A DNA stretch of 6,448 bases, from positions 1 to 6,448 of the forward strand of contig JAQGLD010000403.1 in the NCBI GenBank assembly GCA_028293055.1. Reading direction: 5' to 3'. Positions 1 through 4,668 of this stretch are shown in pieces. The DNA comes from Alphaproteobacteria bacterium (GTDB lineage: Bacteria; Pseudomonadota; Alphaproteobacteria; Sphingomonadales; Sphingomonadaceae). The position numbers were made by a program, and so were the translations under genes. The notes beneath the pieces are model-generated. The model was given only the letters and a program-made list of their open reading frames with translations. It was not told the origin of the DNA and searched no databases. Numbering within the stretch: position 1 is the stretch's first letter; the number at the start of each line of letters is the position of its first letter.

Positions 1-384
1 GAAGATCGCGTGATCGGCCGCGATGACGATGTCGCAGGCCAATGCGATCTCGAAACCACCAGCGACCGCGGCGCCGTTTATGGCAGCGATCAGGGGCTTG
101 GTTCGGCGCCGTTCGGTTATCCCACCAAAGCCGCGGCCCGGGATGAGTCCCGAACCCGGACCGACCTCCGCGGCCTCCTTCATGTCCATGCCGGAGCAGA
201 AGGCGCGCTCGCCGGCGCCGGTGAGGATGATGACGGAAATACCCGCGTCGCGCTCGCCCGCTTCGATCGCCGCGTCCAGCGCCGCCGAGGTCCGGCTGTC
301 GAGCGCATTGCGCCGAGCCTCCCGGGCAATCGTCAGGATCAGCAGCGCCCCGCGCCGTTCGATGGTCAGTCCCGCGTGGCTCAT
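1..384 (-). CDS. Enoyl-CoA hydratase/isomerase (crotonase) family, N-terminal 128 codons, cut by window edge
   Basis: Likely hydrates or isomerises an acyl-CoA double bond in cytoplasmic beta-oxidation-type catabolism; the exact substrate cannot be read. The reverse-strand frame from the ATG at 384 is open to the window edge and starts MSHAGLTIERRGALLILTIA. Seen: the crotonase N-terminal strand pair, RRNALDS near residues 24-30, the first oxyanion-hole segment AFCSGMDMKE (61-70), and the second segment AINGAAVAGGFEIALACDIV (101-120). Glu112 sits where crotonases keep the first catalytic Glu (Glu144 of the rat enzyme). The second catalytic Glu would lie beyond the edge. A GAGAGG ribosome-binding site lies about 8 bases upstream of the ATG. 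The gene reads away from the tRNA fragment at 480-523 and is probably native flanking chromosome. Other crotonase superfamily functions (isomerase, dehalogenase, lyase) cannot be excluded. Confidence 0.93.
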   Translation of the reverse strand, partial: MSHAGLTIERRGALLILTIAREARRNALDSRTSAALDAAIEAGERDAGISVIILTGAGERAFCSGMDMKEAAEVGPGSGLIPGRGFGGITERRRTKPLIAAINGAAVAGGFEIALACDIVIAADHAIF

Positions 385-479
385 GTCCGGATCCTCTCGT
401 CGAGCCCCAGGCTCGCCCAGGACCTACCAGCGAGAGGGGAAACCGGCAAAATCCGCGATTCTACGCCTTCGAGCAAATG

Positions 480-523
480 TGGTGACCCCAACGGGAATCG
501 AACCCGTGTTTTCGCCGTGAAAG
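480..523 (-). other. 3' half of tRNA-Glu (UUC): attachment-site (att) remnant
   Basis: Read on the minus strand this is a tRNA from anticodon loop to CCA. It has loop CTTTCAC with anticodon TTC (521-519), a 3' anticodon strand GGCGA, a short variable region, a perfect 5-bp T-stem (ACGGG/CCCGT) around loop TTCGATT (502-496), the acceptor 3' strand TGGGGTC (490-484), discriminator A and CCA (482-480). The sequence beyond 523 does not form a D-arm or an acceptor 5' strand, so it is a half gene and not a functional tRNA. Matching sequence ends at the 5' edge of the anticodon loop, a known crossover point for tyrosine integrases. An integrase gene begins 135 bases away. The CCA end points to the crotonase side, so this is the displaced host 3' end, and the rebuilt intact tRNA-Glu should lie at the far end of the element. 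Confidence 0.85.
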
Positions 524-545
524 CTCACCAAATCGAAGTATTCGC

Positions 546-602
546 GTCCACCCACGTCCACTAATGTCCAATTAGAACAAAGTCTTGACTAAATTGCGTC
601 CA
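546..602. repeat. Four GTCCA direct repeats, three at exact 10-bp spacing (putative integrase/Xis arm sites)
   Basis: GTCCA occurs at 546-550, 556-560, 566-570 and 598-602. The first three are spaced exactly 10 bp apart and the fourth is 32 bp further, about three helical turns, so all would lie on one face of the helix. They sit between the tRNA-Glu half site and the integrase start, and the last one falls inside the spacer of the proposed integrase promoter. This arrangement suits arm-type recombinase or excisionase binding with autoregulation of the integrase. The repeats are seen; the binding role is inferred. Confidence 0.5.
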
Positions 603-612
603 TCGTTATCCT
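585..612 (+). promoter_or_regulatory. Putative sigma-70 promoter of the integrase
   Basis: A -35 box TTGACT (585-590, 5 of 6 to consensus), a 16-base spacer and a -10 box TATCCT (607-612, 4 of 6) precede the integrase start. Transcription would begin near 619. The local sequence is AT-richer than its surroundings, and a GTCCA repeat lies within the spacer, so a bound integrase or excisionase could block it. Confidence 0.5.
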
Positions 613-616
613 AGAT

Positions 617-661
617 CATCCAAGCCCGCATATTTGACGAATATTGGATGGTTTTGGATGG
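617..661. repeat. Inverted and tandem CATCCAA/TTGGATG repeats at the integrase start
   Basis: CATCCAA at 617-623 is inverted as TTGGATG at 644-650 and again at 654-660; the latter two are direct copies, TTGGATGG, exactly 10 bp apart. The second copy overlaps the integrase ATG at 658. This could be an operator, a further arm site or a translation-control hairpin. Only the repeats themselves are seen. Confidence 0.4.
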
Positions 662-1971
662 CAAAGACTCTCGTTGAGGCGCTTATCTCCACTCGCAAGG
701 CTCGAGCGGAATTGCAAGCCGGAGTTCACTGGCGTGCACTCGATCCGGACATCCATCTTGGCTACCGCAAAGGCAAGCGAGGCGGGCGCTGGCTTGTACG
801 GTGGTATACCGGTCATCGCCACTATCGGCAGGAGACGCTCGGTACTGCGGACGATTTCGTTGAAGATGGGACTCTCTCCTTCGAACAGGCATGTCGACTC
901 GCCCGCGAGAAGGTGGGAGAGGAGCGCCGGGCGGGCAAAAAGACGGACGCATTGCCGAGGATCACGGTTGGCCAAGCCGTCGAGAAATACGTCCAGTCAC
1001 GCGACGCACGGGCAAGCGCCCGTGCCGGGAGGCCGGTGAAATCGGATGCCCATCGGCTGGCGCGCATCGTGCTCACTGATGCGAAACTCTCAGAACGCGA
1101 GCTTCGGAAGCTTACCGAACTCGATCTGAAGAATTGGCAATCTCGCCTTCAGAGCAAGAAGAACACGACGAAGCAGCGCTCTCTCAGCGACCTCAAAGCC
1201 GCTTTGAATGCGTGCTTCTGCGTAAACCGCCAATTCCTTCCCTCGGACCTTCCCTTGACGATCAAATTTGGCCTCAAGCTGGAAGGTGTCGACTGGGATA
1301 CGGCGGAACCTGTAGCGCGGGAAAATCAGATCCTGTCGGACGAGCAGGTCCGCTCGATCGTGAGGACGGCACAGCAGATCGACGAGGATGGCGATTTCGC
1401 GCTGATGATCCTGATCCTCGCGGCGACTGGCGCCCGCTTCTCGCAGGTCGCCCGCATGCGCGTGCGCGACGCGCAGCTGTCGGAGGGCCGGCTCTTCGTC
1501 CCGGCCTCGAGGAAAGGCAAGGGTCGGGCGACGAGCTACACCAAGATCCCGATCGGGCCCGATGTGGCCGCGGCCATCTCGAAGGCAGCGGCCGGTCGGG
1601 ACGCGACCGAAACCCTCCTCCAGCACTGGCGCTACCGACAGGTCAATTCGCTGAAATGGGAGCGCGACTATCGCGGTCCGTGGATTAGCGCCTCGCAGAT
1701 GACGCGGAAGTGGAAGGCGGTGATGGCCAGCCTCGATATTGAGGGGATCGTACCCTATGCGCTGCGGCACAGCTCCATCGTGCGCGGTATCAGGGTCGGC
1801 CTTCCGACGCGCCTGGTGGCAGCCCTGCACGACACGTCCGTCGCGATGATCGAGCGTCACTATTCGCGGTGGATCACCGAAGGCCTTGACGAGTTCGCCG
1901 CGCGGGCAGTCGTTCCTCTTGTTTCCACGCAGGAGACGAATGGAACCGTGGTTGCCTTCCCGGTGCGATAG
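658..1971 (+). CDS. Tyrosine recombinase / phage-type integrase, complete
   Basis: A site-specific recombinase of 437 residues that would integrate and excise the element at the tRNA-Glu gene. Residues 1-90 are an N-terminal arm-binding-type region. Residues about 95-200 fit the core-binding (SAM-like) domain. The catalytic domain follows: Arg260 in TGARFSQV, beta-hairpin lysine 286 or 288 in SRKGKGR, box II YALRH (367-371, catalytic Arg370), His391 in LHDTS and the nucleophile Tyr402 in RHYS. Tyr367 stands where most family members have His of HxxR; I recall this as normal in this alphaproteobacterial integrase subgroup. An in-frame TTG at 634 is possible, but ATG 658 gives the usual MAKTL-type start; neither has a strong ribosome-binding site. 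The gene lies next to the tRNA half site and is convergent with a small helix-turn-helix gene ending one base after it. No catalytic residue is lost, so it may be active. Confidence 0.93.
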   Translation: MAKTLVEALISTRKARAELQAGVHWRALDPDIHLGYRKGKRGGRWLVRWYTGHRHYRQETLGTADDFVEDGTLSFEQACRLAREKVGEERRAGKKTDALPRITVGQAVEKYVQSRDARASARAGRPVKSDAHRLARIVLTDAKLSERELRKLTELDLKNWQSRLQSKKNTTKQRSLSDLKAALNACFCVNRQFLPSDLPLTIKFGLKLEGVDWDTAEPVARENQILSDEQVRSIVRTAQQIDEDGDFALMILILAATGARFSQVARMRVRDAQLSEGRLFVPASRKGKGRATSYTKIPIGPDVAAAISKAAAGRDATETLLQHWRYRQVNSLKWERDYRGPWISASQMTRKWKAVMASLDIEGIVPYALRHSSIVRGIRVGLPTRLVAALHDTSVAMIERHYSRWITEGLDEFAARAVVPLVSTQETNGTVVAFPVR

Positions 1972-1972
1972 A

Positions 1973-2263
1973 TTAACGATCCCTCTCAGGACCCCTTTGC
2001 GCTTCTTTCGGCGAGCGCGTGCCTGCTTTCGATCGTTGCTCGACGAAGCTCTGCAGGCTTCGATACGGAATGAGCGTCGCGCGACCCACCTTGAGGTGCT
2101 CAATATCGCCCGATCGCATGAGCTCGTACAGGGTCGATCGACTCAGCCCGGTTAGCCGCACCGCGTCGGGTAGGCGCAAGCTGATCGGCTGAACGGTCAG
2201 CTCTCGGGCCTCCCCGCGCGCGGCCGTCTCCGACCCATTCTGCTGTGCATGAAGGCTCGACAT
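1973..2263 (-). CDS. AlpA/excisionase-like helix-turn-helix DNA-binding protein (MerR-type HTH_17)
   Basis: A 96-residue protein. Residues about 29-75 carry the compact winged-helix pattern of AlpA, Xis and HTH_17 proteins: SLRLPDAVRLTGLSRSTLYE, then LMRSGDIEHLKVGRATLIP and YRSLQSFVEQ. The helix-turn-helix comes first, followed by the IEHLKVGRATLIP wing and a closing helix. The C-terminal tail is rich in Arg, Lys and Glu and looks disordered. Such proteins act as recombination directionality factors or regulators of integrase genes. The stop is one base beyond the integrase stop on the opposite strand, which supports a paired int/xis-like module. The frame stays open upstream to an ATG at 2434, but the extra 57 residues look non-conserved and ATG 2263 precedes the domain by a reasonable length. 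No strong ribosome-binding site is seen, so the start is uncertain. Confidence 0.8.
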   Translation of the reverse strand: MSSLHAQQNGSETAARGEARELTVQPISLRLPDAVRLTGLSRSTLYELMRSGDIEHLKVGRATLIPYRSLQSFVEQRSKAGTRSPKEAQRGPERDR

Positions 2264-2427
2264 CTGCAGGGGAATAGCCGACGCCAGAAATGCTGGCGAC
2301 CGTCTGGCCGCCGAAGCTTTGCCCTCTTCGGCGAAACTCGCACCTAGACTAATGCCTTGAGGCCAGGCCGCGGCGCATAATGATCGGCCGGGTTCGGGCG
2401 TCCGGCCTACGGCGACGAGGCGACGCC

Positions 2428-2529
2428 ATGACACGCAAGACAGCTACCGCGCGTTGGCGTAGTTCAAGGGTAAGCGCGGGCGGCTCGAACGACCGCGGGG
2501 GTGATTGCCCTCACTGGACCGTCCCATAG
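2428..2529 (+). CDS. Small ORF, 33 codons, possibly the remnant of an OsmC-like N-terminus
   Basis: The ATG at 2428 is preceded by GAGG at 2417-2420 with a 7-base spacing, a good ribosome-binding site. The peptide begins MTRKTATARWRSS and stops at 2527-2529. The first ten residues resemble the start of OsmC/Ohr-type peroxide-resistance proteins (basic stretch, then A-x-W), and the rest does not. It may be a decayed OsmC gene, a small protein of the element, or chance. The rest of 2264-2622 shows no other convincing gene. Confidence 0.25.
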   Translation: MTRKTATARWRSSRVSAGGSNDRGGDCPHWTVP

Positions 2530-2622
2530 GACTGGCGATATGCGTGCCTGTCTTGGACAGTCATCGATGAATATTGGCTGCCCGGTCCCGCATGGCCGGC
2601 CGCTGACGGACGGGAGAGTGGC

Positions 2623-2933
2623 ATGCAGGTCTATCGGCCCGGTGAATATACCGCGCAGCGCGCGTGGGGTGCAATCGACATTGAGCGCCTCGAGGATGCA
2701 AGCGTGCGCCTGCATTGGACCGACCAGCCCTACGCCTGGCACAGGAACGACGGACCCGAAGTGTTCGTGGTCGTCGATGGCGCGGTGGACATGCATCTGC
2801 GGGGCCCGGATGGCAGACCTGCGTGCGTTTGAACGTCGGCGACATCGCCCATGCCAGCGAGGGCGACGAACACAAGGCGGTGCCGGTGGGCGAGGCGCGC
2901 ATCCTCGTCATCGAGCGCGCCGGCAGCGTCTGA
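2623..2933 (+). pseudogene. Small cupin-domain protein, frameshifted by about one missing base near 2812-2820
   Basis: The ATG at 2623 has a clear GGGAGAG ribosome-binding site just upstream. The first frame reads MQVYRPGEYTAQRAWGAIDI, through YAWHRNDGPEVFVVVDGAVD (cupin motif 1, with His40, Asn42 and Glu46 as likely metal ligands) to MHLRGPDGR, then hits TGA at 2830-2832. The homologous remainder, CVRLNVGDIAHASEGDEHKA then VPVGEARILVIERAGSV, continues in the -1 frame to TGA at 2931-2933. A one-base loss fits, for example CAGGACC reduced to CAGACC. The repaired protein would be about 103 residues, the usual length of a single-domain cupin. Function unknown; such cupins often sit beside catabolic or detoxification genes. 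The lesion may be real or a sequencing error. Confidence 0.75.
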
Positions 2934-3187
2934 GCATGGGCGGCGACCTTGCCGATGGGTCCGTCCGCGAGTGTGCCACGGTGGCCCTCGGGACCGCGAG
3001 CCCCTCGGTCCTGCAGCAGGTCCTTGAGCTCAACCGCGCCCCACCAGATAGAGCTTTGACCTCTCGATGCCGGTGCGCTTCGCAGCCTCGTCGACAGCTC
3101 CTTTCTTTCTTGGCCAAACGGCGCCTGTGGAATGGCCGGCCCGCAGCGGACTGGGGTCTGCCGGGCGGCATCGCGTGACTGTCGATG
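2934..3187 (-). other. No intact gene; scattered coding-like fragments on the minus strand
   Basis: Both strands lack a convincing complete gene. On the minus strand, around 3115-3050, one frame reads AVDEAAKRTGIERSKLY, which looks like a Fis-type or other helix-turn-helix, and ends at a TGA. Another frame carries on with ELKDLLQDRGARGPEGHRG. Together they suggest a frameshifted gene remnant running towards the plus-strand cupin, but I cannot name a family. The long open minus frame that spans this stretch joins unrelated pieces and should not be taken as one gene. Confidence 0.3.
2991..3011. repeat. GC-rich hairpin GGACCG/CGGTCC
   Basis: GGACCG at 2991-2996 pairs perfectly with CGGTCC at 3006-3011 around a 9-base loop, about 60 bases after the cupin stop. 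No T-tract follows, so an intrinsic terminator is not supported. It may be chance in GC-rich DNA. Confidence 0.25.
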
Positions 3188-3525
3188 GTCTCTTCGTGCT
3201 GGCAGGAAGATGACCCAGGTGACGAGCCCTTCGAGATCGCCGATGAAGCGGCGCGGCATGCCGGCCGGAACGTAGATCATGTCCCCCGGCGCGAAGGAAA
3301 CGGTGCGATCTTCCACCTGGAGTTCGCCATGCCCGCGGGCGATCAGGTAGATCTCGTCCTCTGCGTGCGGCGTCTGGTGGTCCTGGATGGATGATCTTCC
3401 CGATAGCCGCAATAGCGCGGAGCGCGGATGAGGCTGCGAAGCGGCGGCTTTGCGAAGCTCGAGTTGGCCTCGAACTCTTGGCCCCGGCCAGGATTACCGC
3501 TGAGCCACGGCCTTGTGTCGTTCAT
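3188..3525 (-). pseudogene. Second cupin-domain protein, broken reading frame
   Basis: The minus frame through 3412-3200 encodes an unmistakable cupin. Motif 1 is DHQTPHAEDEIYLIARGHGE with two His and a Glu ligand set. It continues LQVEDRTVSFAPGDMIYVPA, with motif 2 APGDMIYVPAGMPRRF, where Arg replaces the usual motif-2 His, and ends VTWVIFLPA. This frame has no ATG or GTG start: only TTG 3412 is available, just before motif 1, and a TAA lies further upstream. The best N-terminus, ATG at 3525 (MNDTRPWLSGNPGRGQEF), is in another frame and would need a one-base shift near 3390-3440. Downstream the cupin frame shows no timely stop and runs into unrelated sequence, so the C-terminus also seems lost. 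It is likely a decayed gene; metal use is doubtful even if repaired. Confidence 0.6.
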
Positions 3526-3653
3526 GACAGTTCTGTTGACCGCTGAGGCAGCCTTGGCGAACCTTGCCGCCGGGATCACTGGCGCGTGATCTGCCATCAG
3601 CGCCACTGCTCCCGGGCGTGGCGGCCAGTCTCGTTGGCCTTTTGGAGGAAATG

Positions 3654-4082
3654 ATGGATCTCGACGGCCGACGCATCGGCGAGCTCGTCTTCGAGTTCTA
3701 TTCCGCGTTCGACAATCGCGGCGGGCGGGTGCCCGACTTCCGCCGTCTGAGGGAGATTTTTTCTCCAGACGCTCGGATCCGCCGGGTCTCGCTCGCTGGA
3801 ATAGATAGCTGGTCCCTGGACGCGTTCCTCGTGCCCAGGATCGCGCTCCTGACCGGTGGCGGGCTCACGGAGTTTCACGAGTGGGAGGTCGCCGGCCACA
3901 ACACCGGTGGAGGATCGATCGCCAGCCGCTGGTCTGAATACGCGAAGGTCGGATTTCTCGACGGCGTCGAGTTCCGCGGAAGCGGCCGCAAGCTGATCCA
4001 GATGATCGCTAAGGATGGACGATGGCTGATCGACTCGATCCTCTGGGAGGACACGGCGGCTGATCCGCAGCGAAGCGCATAG
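3654..4082 (+). CDS. NTF2-like (SnoaL/DUF4440-type) protein, complete
   Basis: A 142-residue cone-fold protein. The N-terminal helix region MDLDGRRIGELVFEFYSAFD is followed by FRRLREIFSPDARIRRV, a helix at SWSLDAFLVPRIALL, and the strands LTEFHEWEVAGHN, GSIASRWSEYAKVG and RKLIQMIAKDGRWLIDSILW. The closing K-x-G-R-W-x-I strand and the tryptophan-rich end are typical of SnoaL/DUF4440 proteins, which are small enzymes or ligand-binding proteins with an internal pocket; the substrate cannot be told. GGAGG at 3644-3648 leaves only 2 bases to the ATG at 3651 but 5 to the ATG at 3654, so 3654 is the better start. The frame is open further upstream to 3564, but that part lacks family character. This is the only intact metabolic-type gene between the integrase module and 4669. 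It converges with the dehydrogenase remnant on the other strand. Confidence 0.82.
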   Translation: MDLDGRRIGELVFEFYSAFDNRGGRVPDFRRLREIFSPDARIRRVSLAGIDSWSLDAFLVPRIALLTGGGLTEFHEWEVAGHNTGGGSIASRWSEYAKVGFLDGVEFRGSGRKLIQMIAKDGRWLIDSILWEDTAADPQRSA

Positions 4083-4090
4083 CAGCGGGC

Positions 4091-4103
4091 GCCCTGCGAG
4101 GGC
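4091..4103. terminator. Weak hairpin GCCCT-GCG-AGGGC between convergent genes
   Basis: A perfect 5-bp stem with a 3-base loop starts 9 bases after the NTF2-like stop and lies ahead of the convergent dehydrogenase remnant (stop at 4126). There is no T-tract on either strand, so termination is only suggested by position. Confidence 0.25.
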
Positions 4104-4125
4104 CTGTGGCGCTCCCCCGAATGGA

Positions 4126-4345
4126 TCAGCGGCCGGCAATCAGGCCGGCATCGACGTGCAGGATCTCGCCCGTGGAGAAGGCCGCGTCCTCAAGGTAGAG
4201 CACGGCCCGCACAATGTCAGCGACTCGCCCAGCTTGTTCATGGGGTGGAAGACACCCAGCTGGTCGGCGATCGCGGGGTCGTGCATGGGCGTCCGGATGA
4301 CGCCGGGGGCGACCGCGTTCACACGGATGCCGCGGTTGACGATTC
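4126..4345 (-). pseudogene. C-terminal fragment of a short-chain dehydrogenase/reductase (SDR), frameshifted
   Basis: On the minus strand the first frame reads RGIRVNAVAPGVIRTPMHDP, then AIADQLGVFHPMNKLGE. This is the post-catalytic R-V-N-x-V-x-P-G segment of classical SDRs. The next piece, VADIVRAVLYLEDAAFSTGE then ILHVDAGLIAGR, is in another frame and ends at TGA (4128-4126). Adding one G, so that GAGTC becomes GAGGTC at plus position 4224/4225, restores a continuous SDR C-terminus. The Rossmann G-x-x-x-G-x-G motif and the Y-x-x-x-K active site are absent; homology ends near 4345, where unrelated sequence begins. It is therefore a truncated pseudogene whatever the status of the frameshift. 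The full gene would have been a cytoplasmic NAD(P)-dependent oxidoreductase of about 250 residues. Confidence 0.82.
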
Positions 4346-4668
4346 AACGGCAGCTTTCAGGCAAGGCAGAAATCGCCGTCAACGGCTTGAAGCGGTGAGA
4401 AGCCCGCCCGATGTGCCTGAGGGAATCTGGTTTTTAGGTCCGTTCATGCGGTGCGGGCGGGCGGGGTGCGCGTGGTCCGACGCATAGTTGTACGAAACGA
4501 CGCAGATGCGTCTCCAACGGCGTTACCTTGTCGCTCGTCCGGTTGCGCGAAAGGCAAGGCGAGAGGCACAATCACGCGCAATATCCCCTTCATCTTCGGA
4601 GCAGCAGGATGGACTCCGCAGTGCGGATCAGCCGCAGCGCTCTCGTTTCGAACGGATGAGGAACCCCA
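4346..4668. other. Intergenic stretch without a recognisable gene
   Basis: No frame here shows a believable protein. It contains TCAACGGC at 4344-4351 and again at 4379-4386, the second copy inside a near-palindrome GCCGT-CA-ACGGC (4375-4386), close to the point where the dehydrogenase homology stops. It also holds a G-rich run around 4449-4466 and the GACGCA repeats described separately. A weak promoter, TTGCGC (4543-4548) with CACAAT (4567-4572) at 18-base spacing, might serve the hydrolase. No transposase or terminal inverted repeat was recognised. Confidence 0.5.
4479..4512. promoter_or_regulatory. GACGCA repeat and perfect palindrome upstream of the hydrolase (operator-like)
   Basis: GACGCA occurs at 4479-4484 and 4499-4504, exactly 20 bp or about two helical turns apart. 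The second copy forms the perfect inverted repeat GACGCA-GA-TGCGTC (4499-4512). It lies about 157 bases before the hydrolase ATG. Spacing and symmetry suit a dimeric regulator, but no regulator gene is visible nearby. Binding is inferred. Confidence 0.35.

Noticed and set aside
480..560. A complete tRNA-Glu gene
   Set aside because: The 31 bases before the anticodon loop match neither the acceptor 5' strand nor a D-arm.
1090..2103. Long minus-strand open frame opposite the integrase
   Set aside because: It lies wholly antisense to a confidently assigned integrase, its protein is Arg-rich and low-complexity with no family signal, and such shadows are common in high-GC DNA.
2450..2510. tRNA-like D-arm string GTAGTTCAAGGGTA
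   Set aside because: No pairing D-stem, acceptor stem or T-arm can be built around it.
639..2577. GAATATTGG shared by 639-647 and 2569-2577 as a possible second att core
   Set aside because: A 9-base repeat is expected by chance many times in a window of this length, and it is unrelated to the tRNA half.
2501..3178. A 225-residue plus-strand frame
   Set aside because: It overlaps the cupin in the wrong frame and has no domain character or suitable start.
2561..3412. A single 283-residue minus-strand protein
   Set aside because: Only the first 70 or so residues (cupin) look real; the rest runs through unrelated sequence and antisense to the plus-strand cupin.
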